Source of the DNA: SW-4-43-9 sp047617985
GTDB lineage: Archaea > Nanohalarchaeota > Nanosalinia > Nanosalinales > Nanosalinaceae
Direction: 5' to 3'
NCBI GenBank assembly: GCA_047617985.1
Contig: JBLGBS010000015.1
Coordinates: 1 to 18,883 of the forward strand
DNA: 18,883 bases
Positions 1 to 6,149 of the stretch are shown piece by piece (the stretch's first letter is position 1; each line of letters opens with the position of its first letter). The translations under genes and the position numbers were made by a program. The notes under the pieces are model-generated. The model was not told where the DNA came from and searched no databases. It was given only the letters and a program-made list of their open reading frames with translations.

Positions 1-88
1 TCATTCCTTGCCCTGGCTCGTTGTGAGCTAAAGCCGAGGTTATCAGTGTTAGTATTGAAACAGTCTTGATGGAGATTTTGCGGAGCAT
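1..88 (-). CDS. Secreted protein, N-terminal fragment (cut by left window edge)
   Basis: Only the first 29 codons are in the window. They encode a classic signal peptide: a short basic start (MLRKISIK), a hydrophobic stretch (TVSILTLITSALA) and an ALA-type cleavage site before HNEPGQGM. An AGGTGA ribosome-binding site lies 8 nt before the ATG, and an AATATAAAG TATA-like box is centred near 128. The His/Met-containing start of the mature part would suit an exported metal-binding protein, but that is inference because the domain is outside the window. It is co-oriented with the zinc-finger and DUF305 genes, and its promoter contains the palindrome at 101-115. The function is unknown. Confidence 0.6.
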   Translation of the reverse strand, partial: MLRKISIKTVSILTLITSALAHNEPGQGM

Positions 89-100
89 CAGTAGTTCACC

Positions 101-115
101 TATCATATAATGATA
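101..115. promoter_or_regulatory. Palindromic operator candidate (left copy)
   Basis: TATCAT-ATA-ATGATA is a perfect 6-bp inverted repeat with a 3-nt centre. It lies between the TATA-like box (centre about 128) and the predicted transcription start of the secreted-protein gene, a typical repressor position. A related sequence occurs at 1383-1397 in the PadR/DUF305 divergent promoter. The likely binder is the PadR protein at 1439-1834; this is inference. Confidence 0.5.
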
Positions 116-143
116 TGTCTATCTTTATATTCTATTCTATAGC

Positions 144-761
144 TCACCCAAGTTTTATCCTGATGTTGTCGCCGTCCCTGATAATGTATTCCTCGGGGTT
201 CTCCAGTGTTTCTCCGTTTGCTTTAACTGTGAGATTGGCTGGTTCGCCGTTGCAACTGGTTTGTCCGTAGATACTGTCTTCTGTAAATTCTGTTCCCAGT
301 TGGTCTAATACCCAGTCAAGTGTGGCTTGTTCCTTGTTTCTTCGGACTCCTTCCAGGTGGAAACGGGTTTCTCCGTGTGTATGTGCGAGCATCTGTCCAC
401 CCTGTGGAACACGGTTCTCTCCACAGACTGAAATTTGGTAGTTAGCGTGCCAGTGAACAGGCTCACCAATGCCGATACTGGAGTTAGTGACGGGTCGAGA
501 GCTGTCAATATTCTGTGCTGCAAGAAAACCTCCGCCTATAACTAATATTCCGAGAACTGCAGCTATTCCGCCGTATTTAATCTTCTGTTTGCGATTATGC
601 TTCTTGGTCTTCTTTTTCTCTTTTAGCTTGTTGAGGCTGCGTTTCTTACTGTTCTTGTCGTGACCCGACATTTCTTCTTTGTGGTTTTCAAGTTCGTGTT
701 CAAGTCTTTCTTCTTTGCTCGAAAAGTCTTCTTTACAGTATTCACAGTTGTTTTCGCTCAT
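144..761 (-). CDS. C2H2 zinc finger / single-TM / His-rich domain protein
   Basis: A protein of about 205 residues in three parts. A cytoplasmic N-terminus carries one C2H2 finger (C-x2-C-x12-H-x4-H in the first 30 residues), followed by a Lys-rich linker. One membrane helix (YGGIAAVLGILVIGGGFLAA) comes next. The external C-terminal domain contains HWHA, CGE, AHTHGE and FHLEG motifs, which look like metal ligands. I place the start at the ATG at 761 because a GAGGAG ribosome-binding site lies just upstream. An in-frame ATG at 794 would overlap the DUF305 gene and has no such site. The gene follows DUF305 by 17 nt, so the two are probably co-transcribed. A role in copper or other metal handling at the cell surface is inferred from motifs and neighbours. 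I cannot name the family of the C-terminal domain. Confidence 0.75.
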   Translation of the reverse strand: MSENNCEYCKEDFSSKEERLEHELENHKEEMSGHDKNSKKRSLNKLKEKKKTKKHNRKQKIKYGGIAAVLGILVIGGGFLAAQNIDSSRPVTNSSIGIGEPVHWHANYQISVCGENRVPQGGQMLAHTHGETRFHLEGVRRNKEQATLDWVLDQLGTEFTEDSIYGQTSCNGEPANLTVKANGETLENPEEYIIRDGDNIRIKLG

Positions 762-778
762 TCTTAGGTTCTCCTCGT

Positions 779-1354
779 TTAGCTGTTTGTCCATTCAGTT
801 TTCCAGGTTTCCATCTTTTCCACTTCTTCCTGCTGGACATATATCATTCGTTGTGCGAGTTCTACTACTTTCTCTGATTTCCCGTTCTGGACTTCTGCTC
901 TTGCCATCTGGATACCTCCCTCGTGGTGTTCAGTCATTAATTCTGAGAATAGTAAGTCAAATTCTCGTCCGTCACTCTGTCGTAATTCGTTCATTTCTTG
1001 TTGTGTTGCCATTCCTGCCATTCTGTGTCCTCTTGTTGGACGGTTGAAACCTGCTTCACGCAGCCATTCACTCATTTTCTGGTTTTCCCTTGTCTGTGCC
1101 TGTGAAATATTCTCAGAAAGTTCCAAGATGTTTTCGTTGTCTGTCCTGTTTTCCGCTAATTCAGCCATTTCTATTGCCTGGTCGTGGTGGATTATCATCA
1201 TATTCATAAACATCAAATCGGCTCTGTTAAACTCTGAAACTTGGTCTGATGGCTGGTTAGGCATTCCAAACATTCCGAAGGAGGCTGTAGCAGCCAGGAT
1301 TAGAACGGCTATGCCAGCGAATAGTATTTTCCTGTTTCGTTCAGTGATGTTCAT
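779..1354 (-). CDS. DUF305 family protein, membrane-anchored
   Basis: 191 residues. The N-terminus has one hydrophobic helix (ILFAGIAVLILAATASFGMF) that serves as signal or anchor. The rest is a DUF305 ferritin-like four-helix domain with its two hallmark motifs, MMIIHHDQAIEMAE and MTEHHEGGIQMAR, at the expected spacing. Some DUF305 proteins in bacteria are exported copper-binding or copper-tolerance proteins, and the paired His residues with nearby Met residues suit that. The metal here is not provable from sequence. It is the first gene of a minus-strand operon with the zinc-finger/His-rich gene and is transcribed divergently from the PadR regulator. The palindrome at 1383-1397 overlaps its likely TATA region. 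Confidence 0.85.
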   Translation of the reverse strand: MNITERNRKILFAGIAVLILAATASFGMFGMPNQPSDQVSEFNRADLMFMNMMIIHHDQAIEMAELAENRTDNENILELSENISQAQTRENQKMSEWLREAGFNRPTRGHRMAGMATQQEMNELRQSDGREFDLLFSELMTEHHEGGIQMARAEVQNGKSEKVVELAQRMIYVQQEEVEKMETWKTEWTNS

Positions 1355-1382
1355 ATCCGACCACTGTTTTCATATTTTGACA

Positions 1383-1397
1383 TATCATATATTGAAG
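1383..1397. promoter_or_regulatory. Imperfect palindromic operator candidate (right copy)
   Basis: TATCAT-ATA-TTGAAG shares TATCATATA followed by (A/T)TGA with the perfect palindrome at 101-115. It lies in the 84-bp divergent spacer, about 30-43 nt before the DUF305 start and directly upstream of the TTTTATA box (about 1409-1415) of the padR gene. A regulator bound here could control both genes, consistent with PadR autoregulation. Confidence 0.45.
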
Positions 1398-1438
1398 TGT
1401 CGGTTAATTTTATAGCTTTCTCCATTCTAAACACCACT

Positions 1439-1834
1439 ATGCCTGAACTAAACTTGAACCATATCTACCGTGTCTACACACTTCTACTACTGAAAACAGG
1501 TTCTCGACACGGATACGAAGTAATCGATAAAATCGAAGAAATGACGGGCGAAGAACCCAGCACATCACATATCTACCCATTCCTCTCAGAACTTGAAGAA
1601 AACGGATACATAAACTCAGAGAAAGGAAGCAGAGGTAAGAAAACATACTCACTGACTGAAGACGGCAAACAGCTTGTATCCGAACAGCTCAACTCATTTG
1701 GAGAAATGCTTCACGCAGCCATCCAAGACGAGATAAAGGAGTGCAGTCACTGCGACTGTGAGATATACGACAACGGCTACGAAGAAGACGGTAAAATATA
1801 CTGTTGCAAGCACTGTGCCTCCTCAACTCAATAA
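1439..1834 (+). CDS. PadR-family regulator with C-terminal Cys-rich metal-binding tail
   Basis: 131 residues. Residues 5-90 form a PadR-type winged helix, with LLLLKTGSRHGYEVIDKI, a STSHIYPFLSELEENGYI recognition region and a GRGKK-like wing (SRGKKTYSLTEDG). Residues 100-128 form a small Cys cluster (C102-x2-C105-x-C107 and Y-C122-C123-x2-C126) resembling TRASH-type metal-sensing domains with YCCxxC. The usual PadR C-terminal dimerisation helix is short. The ATG at 1439 is chosen because a TTTTATA box lies about 27 nt upstream, giving a nearly leaderless mRNA. It probably senses a soft metal such as copper and controls the divergent DUF305 operon and itself; this is inference from domain and position. 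Confidence 0.85.
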   Translation: MPELNLNHIYRVYTLLLLKTGSRHGYEVIDKIEEMTGEEPSTSHIYPFLSELEENGYINSEKGSRGKKTYSLTEDGKQLVSEQLNSFGEMLHAAIQDEIKECSHCDCEIYDNGYEEDGKIYCCKHCASSTQ

Positions 1835-1853
1835 ATAGAACTACGAGATAATT

Positions 1854-2003
1854 ATGGCAATCATCCCTTCAGTTTTTCACGGAGGCAGCGATGACCTAAA
1901 CCACGCTCTCAGTCATCTATCTTGGAAAGAACTTGCTATAGGATTTGGAATTGTAATTGTAGTATTTCTAATTGTTCTGCTGGTTGCAGTATTGACCAAC
2001 TAA
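1854..2003 (+). CDS. 49-residue single-pass membrane peptide
   Basis: ATG to TAA encodes 49 residues: a polar N-terminus with GGSDD and several His residues, then one long membrane helix (IGFGIVIVVFLIVLLVAVL) ending in TN. It starts 19 nt after the padR stop and has the same orientation, so it probably shares the padR transcript. No ribosome-binding site is obvious. The His-containing head and the neighbours suggest a part in the metal response, but no family is recognised. Confidence 0.55.
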   Translation: MAIIPSVFHGGSDDLNHALSHLSWKELAIGFGIVIVVFLIVLLVAVLTN

Positions 2004-2111
2004 TCGGAGAAATAAACTATCTAATTAGTCACCGATTCTGAACTGTTGTTAACGAGTTATCAGTAATTAAACACCAAATTATAAGCCAAGATGAATATTA
2101 ATTGGAAATAT

Positions 2112-2366
2112 ATGGCACAGGTTCAGAGAACTGACATTCAAGGCTCACAGAACGAGTTCTGCAGTGTCTATAATGTGGAAGTAGAGACGGAGAACTATAC
2201 CTATTTCTTCGCCTTTGAATCGAGTTTCTATAGCTGCCAAAGGAGAGACGACCGAAAAACAGTTGAATCAGGCACGGAATCAGGGTTAGAAGAAATGGAC
2301 GAAGAATCGGTTGAACAGTTCTGTAGAAGGAAAGTGAAAGAATACGAAGAAATGGCGGAAGCCTAA
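2112..2366 (+). CDS. Hypothetical small acidic protein
   Basis: 84 residues, beginning MAQVQRTDIQ. The N-terminal half looks beta-rich (FCSVYNVEVETENYTYFFAFESSFYSC) and the C-terminal half is an acidic helix ending in KVKEYEEMAEA. I choose the ATG at 2112: a TATA-like box (AATTATAAG, about 2077-2085) would place transcription start near 2107, so an earlier in-frame ATG at 2091 would lie inside the promoter. The stop lies 2 nt from the end of the convergent RadC-like gene. Three Cys residues do not form a recognisable motif. It is likely cargo of the integrated element. Confidence 0.6.
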   Translation: MAQVQRTDIQGSQNEFCSVYNVEVETENYTYFFAFESSFYSCQRRDDRKTVESGTESGLEEMDEESVEQFCRRKVKEYEEMAEA

Positions 2367-2367
2367 A

Positions 2368-2796
2368 TCATAAATCACCCTCCGCCTTGAAGCTGTAGCT
2401 ACCTTCCTTGGATATTATCAGGTGGTCGAGGAGCTGGACATCGAAGGTCTCTAAGGCGGTCTGAACTTCTTCGGTTGCTGTTAGGTCGGAGCTGGATGGC
2501 TCGCAGTTGGACGAGCAGTGGTTGTGGACTAAGATGACTGCTGATGCATCGGTAAGCACCGCCGTCCGTGCAACATCCCTGACATCCAAGCTGGTCTTAA
2601 CTGACTGACCCAAAGAAATCAGCTTGTCTCCGATTATCTCGTTGCTGTTGTTGAGGTAGACGGCGTAGAGATGCTCCTTCTGCTTCTTCCGAAGATAACT
2701 ATACCTTTGCTTCAACTCCTGCAGCGTGGCGATGGAGTCTCTTTCATCCTCGATTACTTCTGCCTCTACCTGGATTGTGCCGAAGCTGTATTCCAT
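2368..2796 (-). CDS. RadC-like JAB/MPN (JAMM) domain protein
   Basis: 142 residues, essentially only the RadC C-terminal JAMM domain without the helix-hairpin-helix of full-length RadC. The metal site is intact: H91-N-H93-x7-S101-x2-D104, within LVHNHCSSNCEPSSSD, preceded by the typical RadC stretch LISLGQSVKTSLDVRDVARTA. Stand-alone RadC/JAMM proteins are common on mobile elements, but their reaction is not established. A strong AGGAGGTG ribosome-binding site precedes the ATG. The gene lies 41 nt downstream of the recombinase gene in the same orientation, so the two probably form one operon. A role in element recombination or anti-defence is inference. Confidence 0.88.
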   Translation of the reverse strand: MEYSFGTIQVEAEVIEDERDSIATLQELKQRYSYLRKKQKEHLYAVYLNNSNEIIGDKLISLGQSVKTSLDVRDVARTAVLTDASAVILVHNHCSSNCEPSSSDLTATEEVQTALETFDVQLLDHLIISKEGSYSFKAEGDL

Positions 2797-2837
2797 CTGC
2801 TGACACCTCCTGAGAAAAGAGAAAATTGATGGCAGGC

Positions 2838-4142
2838 TTAGAGTTTGCCTGCCTCGCCAGGCAAGCCTTTTTCGTTTCTCTCTATCATCACTACTTCTTT
2901 CTCGGCTCTTTCTCTGGCGATTGAGTCATTCAGAGCGTGCCCACATCCTTTGCAGATGTCTCTGGTCGGAGGGTTTGTGTGATTGCAGTTTCCACAGTCC
3001 TGTTTCGCTAAGACCTGGAAGCGGGATGGAACATCTACTTCAATTCCCTGCTTCTTCTTCCTTTGGAAGTCGTCAATCTCCTCTGGGTCGAGGACATAAT
3101 CCTTGACCTGTGTTGTGGACTTCCATCCGCCCTTTTGAAGGATGTCATCATCTACTTCCAGCTCTGTGAAGTAGTTATAGAAGGTCGCCATAGAATAACG
3201 GAAGCTGTGCGGATTTACACGCTTGCTTTCTTCCTCTTTTCCTTCTATAACTAAGCCTGCTTCTTTTCCAAGTTTTTCGAGAATCTGTGAGACTCTTTTC
3301 TTGGATAGCTGGTCTCCTGCTTCGTTGACTTTTTCTCCCGTGGAAGTGTCGTAACCGTCTTCCTTGGTGCAGAATAGGTGTGCGTCTGGGTCATCGCTGC
3401 GTGGATGGTTCTCTAACCAGTTCTCGATGAGATGTGTGAGCCGTGTGGCGTAGATGGTTCTGCGTGGTGGAAGCGATTTGCACTTCTGGTTTAGAAGACT
3501 TATCTGATAATGTGAGTCGTGTCTAACCAAGTGCCGTATCTTGACATCTCGCAGCGTTTTCAATCTACAGCCTGTTAGGTAGAGGAAGAGTGGCATTAGC
3601 TGGTCTCTTTTGTTATTGGCTTCTGCTGACATCTCCATTACTTCGTCTGGGAAGATGAAGTCGTAATGCCTCGTTCTATCTCCTTTGTCGGGGTGTGTGG
3701 TGTCTGTGACATCGGAGTTCAGTATTCGCCAGATTCTCTGTGGTCTCTCTGATTGTGGGAATACTGTCTTGTAGAACTTGTTGAGGCAGACTCTTCTGTC
3801 CCGTTTGGTGTCTGGTGCTACATCTTGGTTGTTGATTGCTGAAGCCAGGGGACGAATATCTTCCATCTGTGCTTCCATCAACGGGAAGTTGACGAACGGT
3901 AGAATCTGTCCGAACTGAGTGATATACTTCTTGATTCTGCCGTCCTTGATGTCCTTGTCGGGAACTGCTGAGAGTTCTTCTACGAACTCTGTAATTGCGT
4001 CAGCGTCTGACTGATAGATGTCGTGGTCTGTAAGAAGTTCTCGGGTTTTGCGTTCGACTTCAGGCGATACTACGCTTGAGTCGATGTCGATTTGAATTTC
4101 GTGTGGTGTGTCGTCTTCTTGTTCTTGGTGTTGTGTTTGCAT
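2838..4142 (-). CDS. Tyrosine recombinase/integrase with C-terminal zinc ribbon
   Basis: 434 residues. An N-terminal SAM-like core-binding domain is followed by a catalytic domain with R193 (LTGCRLKTL), the HxxR box H312-S-F-R315, W340 in GGWKSTTQ (replacing the usual GH) and the nucleophile candidate Y349 in VKDYVL. Residues 383-400 form a C-x2-C-x10-C-x2-C zinc ribbon, an addition seen in some archaeal integrases. The ATG at 4142 is chosen because a GGTGA ribosome-binding site lies 8 nt upstream; an in-frame GTG at 4154 overlaps that site. The gene lies just downstream of the tRNA-Thr 3' end in the same orientation, the usual place for an integrase of a tRNA-targeting element. Its leader is highly structured, and the RadC-like gene follows. 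Confidence 0.93.
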   Translation of the reverse strand: MQTQHQEQEDDTPHEIQIDIDSSVVSPEVERKTRELLTDHDIYQSDADAITEFVEELSAVPDKDIKDGRIKKYITQFGQILPFVNFPLMEAQMEDIRPLASAINNQDVAPDTKRDRRVCLNKFYKTVFPQSERPQRIWRILNSDVTDTTHPDKGDRTRHYDFIFPDEVMEMSAEANNKRDQLMPLFLYLTGCRLKTLRDVKIRHLVRHDSHYQISLLNQKCKSLPPRRTIYATRLTHLIENWLENHPRSDDPDAHLFCTKEDGYDTSTGEKVNEAGDQLSKKRVSQILEKLGKEAGLVIEGKEEESKRVNPHSFRYSMATFYNYFTELEVDDDILQKGGWKSTTQVKDYVLDPEEIDDFQRKKKQGIEVDVPSRFQVLAKQDCGNCNHTNPPTRDICKGCGHALNDSIARERAEKEVVMIERNEKGLPGEAGKL

Positions 4143-4146
4143 TGTT

Positions 4147-4171
4147 GAGGTCACCTTGTTTCAGTGACCTC
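4147..4171 (-). promoter_or_regulatory. Hairpin sequestering the integrase ribosome-binding site
   Basis: GAGGTCAC and GTGACCTC form a perfect 8-bp stem with a 9-nt loop, ending 4 nt before the integrase ATG. On the minus strand the 3' arm contains the GGTGA ribosome-binding site, so folding would hide it from the 30S subunit and could hold integrase translation low. Confidence 0.55.
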
Positions 4172-4176
4172 TCGGG

Positions 4177-4355
4177 CTGATTGTCGCCAATCAGACTTTC
4201 GGAGAAGACTTTTTCTTCTCCTTAACTTTCACCATTCACCTCTCTTCCCCACAAAGAGGTGCGAATGCCCACATATCGCCGAGAGGGCGTATAGGATGTG
4301 AAAACCTGCTTCTCGAAAACCCACGAGCTGTGGGCTGTTGAAGCAAATTTTCACA
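4177..4355 (-). other. Array of stem-loops between tRNA-Thr and integrase
   Basis: This gene-free spacer holds consecutive inverted repeats: 4177-4194 (7-bp stem, TCGC loop), 4201-4221 (8-bp stem GGAGAAGA/TCTTCTCC), 4237-4261 (7-bp stem CACCTCT/AGAGGTG), a short stem near 4277-4289, and a nested structure at 4297-4355 (TGTGAAAA/TTTTCACA outside, GCTTC/GAAGC inside, CCCAC/GTGGG at the tip). The nested structure ends 2 nt from the tRNA 3' end. It could be a structured leader RNA, tRNA-processing signals or recombinase arm-binding sites; I cannot decide. Confidence 0.5.
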
Positions 4356-4356
4356 A

Positions 4357-4501
4357 AGCCCCGAGAGGGATTTGAACCCTCGGTCTGTCCCTTTCTTGCC
4401 GTTCTTGTTTGGAAGCCACCGGAGGTGGTTTATCGCATGCCGCACTGGGCGACAGCAGGCGTTACAAGGGGACCGCTCTAGCCAGACTGAGCCATCGAGG
4501 C
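4357..4501 (-). tRNA. tRNA-Thr(UGU) with 70-nt intron
   Basis: The cloverleaf is complete. The acceptor stem is GCCTCGA/TCGGGGC with U73, the discriminator usual for archaeal tRNA-Thr. The anticodon stem is GTCCC/GGGAC with loop CUUGUAA, and the T-arm is GAGGG-TTCAAAT-CCCTC. The intron (4393-4462) follows position 37. Exon CTTG can pair with intron CAAG, leaving 3-nt bulges at both splice sites, as expected for the bulge-helix-bulge substrate of the archaeal splicing endonuclease. No CCA is encoded. The 3' end faces the integrase gene, so this tRNA is the likely attachment site of the element to its left. No matching second attachment site is visible in the window. Confidence 0.93.
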
Positions 4502-4591
4502 GTCTGGTATTTACGAAAAGTTGGTGAAGAGTTAAATAAGGTTGGAGTAAGGGACTATTTGATATATTTTGCTTCCTGTTTTTTCGGTAGG

Positions 4592-5203
4592 ATGACTGTA
4601 ATTAAAGGAGAGTTGAATGATCCGAATTCCGGCCGGGTTTCTGTTTCCCCTGATTTTGAGACTGCGGTTGTCGGAGACTTGGATCGTTACTGTGATGATC
4701 TGAAGTACGTGGAGGTTGACGGTTTAAAGATTGAGAGTCCTGTGGAGATTGATTTTCTCGATAGTTCTGTAAACTTCAGGCGTGTGCCGGTAGGAAGTAT
4801 ATCGCGTTACAGATACTCCGGCAGAGATTACAGCCCGGATTTCTTTGATGATATTATTATGGAGGATGAGTCGATGAGGAGAGCTCCTTCAGTGGTTGGA
4901 TCAGGGAACGGCTATGAAGTAGTTGACGGCAACTCTTATTTCGAGGCTTACCGGAAGAAACGGAACGAAGACTACATCTGGGTGAGGATCCACGACTACA
5001 GTTCTGAAGAGTCGCTGGATCATTTTCTGCAAGATCATTTTCCGTGCAGTAGAGCTGAACTTGAGTCCGGGAGCTGGTACAGTGATGAGGAGATTGACAG
5101 AACTTTGAGCAATCTTTCTGGAGATCTCGGTACAGAGATCAGTTTGTCGGAACTGGAGGAATCAGAAAGATTAGGTTTTAATGTAGATAGAATAGGATGG
5201 TGA
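4592..5203 (+). CDS. Hypothetical acidic protein
   Basis: 203 residues beginning MTVIKGELND. The reading frame is open further upstream, but that part runs antisense through tRNA-Thr. A TATA-like box (GATATATTTTG, about 4560-4570) fits a start at 4592 as a leaderless mRNA. The protein is acidic and soluble with no membrane helix. The C-terminal part is Ser/Glu-rich with two predicted helices (EESLDHFLQDHF and DEEIDRTLSNLSGDL). No known domain is recognised. It is the first gene on the chromosome side of the tRNA-Thr junction. Confidence 0.7.
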   Translation: MTVIKGELNDPNSGRVSVSPDFETAVVGDLDRYCDDLKYVEVDGLKIESPVEIDFLDSSVNFRRVPVGSISRYRYSGRDYSPDFFDDIIMEDESMRRAPSVVGSGNGYEVVDGNSYFEAYRKKRNEDYIWVRIHDYSSEESLDHFLQDHFPCSRAELESGSWYSDEEIDRTLSNLSGDLGTEISLSELEESERLGFNVDRIGW

Positions 5204-5216
5204 AAAATTGAGGGTT

Positions 5217-5528
5217 TTAAGTTACATCGACATCCGCATCATCGACGTCTGCGTCTGGGCCTCTCTGTTTGATTTCTTTCTTCTTTGCGTCTTTTATTCT
5301 GTTGACGTTGATGCTTCTTGTGCATTCAGGGCATTCGATCCACCACGGCCGGTTTCCTAGTTCCTGGTCGTCGTCCCATTCGTTTCCGCAGTAAGGGCAT
5401 TCGATCTCGTAGTAGAAGGTTTCGTTGTCGTAGGAGAACATTTTGACTCTTCCTGTTTTTTCCCCTTCGTCATTTTCTACTTCTCTGTTGGTGACGTATT
5501 CTGCCCTTTCGTAGTCGATTTCTTTCAT
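5217..5528 (-). CDS. Zinc-ribbon protein, function unknown
   Basis: 103 residues. A central zinc ribbon is formed by CPYC and CPEC about 22 residues apart, with GNEWDDD and RPWWIECPEC between. The N-terminus looks like a small beta strand pair (KMFSYDNETFYYEIECPYC). The C-terminus is a Lys-rich helix ending in an Asp/Val repeat (DADVDDADVDV). Such ribbons bind nucleic acid or protein partners; the partner is unknown. It converges with the gene at 4592-5203, 13 nt away. Confidence 0.7.
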   Translation of the reverse strand: MKEIDYERAEYVTNREVENDEGEKTGRVKMFSYDNETFYYEIECPYCGNEWDDDQELGNRPWWIECPECTRSINVNRIKDAKKKEIKQRGPDADVDDADVDVT

Positions 5529-5592
5529 ACTATCATGATTAAGTCTTGGTTAAAGTTTAAATGTTTTCCAAAGTTCAGGGTTCTCCGCTCCA

Positions 5593-5609
5593 GAAAATCG
5601 CTGATTTTC
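5593..5609 (-). terminator. Hairpin just downstream of the 5612-6097 gene
   Basis: GAAAATC-GCT-GATTTTC is a perfect 7-bp stem with a 3-nt loop, 2 nt beyond the stop codon of the minus-strand gene ending at 5612. It could protect or end that transcript. Archaeal termination normally relies on T-tracts and none follows, so the role is uncertain. Confidence 0.35.
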
Positions 5610-5611
5610 GA

Positions 5612-6097
5612 TCACGTAAGCATTTCTCTGTAGATTAGTTCCTGCTCGTCTTTCTCCGGCATTTCGATCTCCACTTTCTCAGTTCCTTCAATATCGGTGA
5701 TTGATTTCTTTATTCCGAGTTCTTCTTCAGGTTCTTCTGACTTAAGTTTCTTGATATCCGGGTTGTATTTCCTGAGCTGTCGGAGATCCCATTCACGGTC
5801 TGTCTCTAGAACCGTGAGATTCCATCCCTGAACCGTCGCAAGGAAGGCTCGAACTGCATCCTCCCTGCTCTCCAACCGGGTATATGCCAGCTCGTCGACC
5901 GGTTTCCCTTTCAGTCCTTTATGAGTCTCGCTCCCTACTACTTCGAAGCTTTTGATACCGGGAACTCTCTCAAGCACTTCTTTTTCATCTACTTCCACCT
6001 CGATTATTTCCTCCTTGATTTCCACTTCATTGACTCTTTTCTCCAGGTTCTCCTTTAGCTGGTGAATGTTCTCTGTTGGTGTGATTTTTGCCTTCAT
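5612..6097 (-). CDS. Hypothetical acidic protein, weakly THUMP-like N-terminus
   Basis: 161 residues from the ATG at 6097. A GTG two codons earlier is less likely because the TATA-like box near 6119-6129 lies about 27 nt from the ATG. The first 55 residues (helix NIHQLKENLEKRV, strand EIIEVEV, then VLERVPGIKSFEVV) recall the helix-strand-GI pattern of THUMP RNA-binding domains. This is only a weak resemblance and there is no catalytic domain. The middle (REDAVRAFLATVQGWNLTVLE) looks helical and the tail is very Glu-rich. It is divergent from the Ser-rich pair at 6150-6837 and shares their TATA region. Confidence 0.65.
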   Translation of the reverse strand: MKAKITPTENIHQLKENLEKRVNEVEIKEEIIEVEVDEKEVLERVPGIKSFEVVGSETHKGLKGKPVDELAYTRLESREDAVRAFLATVQGWNLTVLETDREWDLRQLRKYNPDIKKLKSEEPEEELGIKKSITDIEGTEKVEIEMPEKDEQELIYREMLT

Positions 6098-6117
6098 AAC
6101 CACTCATTGTTCACAAA

Positions 6118-6130
6118 GGCTTTTATTTGG
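6118..6130. promoter_or_regulatory. Shared TATA-like box of a divergent gene pair
   Basis: The AT core of GGCTTTTATTTGG reads as TTTTATTT on the plus strand, about 26 nt before the ATG at 6150, and as AAATAAAA on the minus strand, about 28 nt before the ATG at 6097. The 52-bp spacer has no other good TATA candidate, so one element may serve two leaderless genes. Confidence 0.45.
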
Positions 6131-6149
6131 AGCTCGAGAAGTCTAGTAC

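Noticed and set aside
4409..4591. Upstream extension of the gene at 4592-5203
   Set aside because: It would encode protein through the antisense strand of tRNA-Thr and lacks a promoter position; the TATA box supports 4592.
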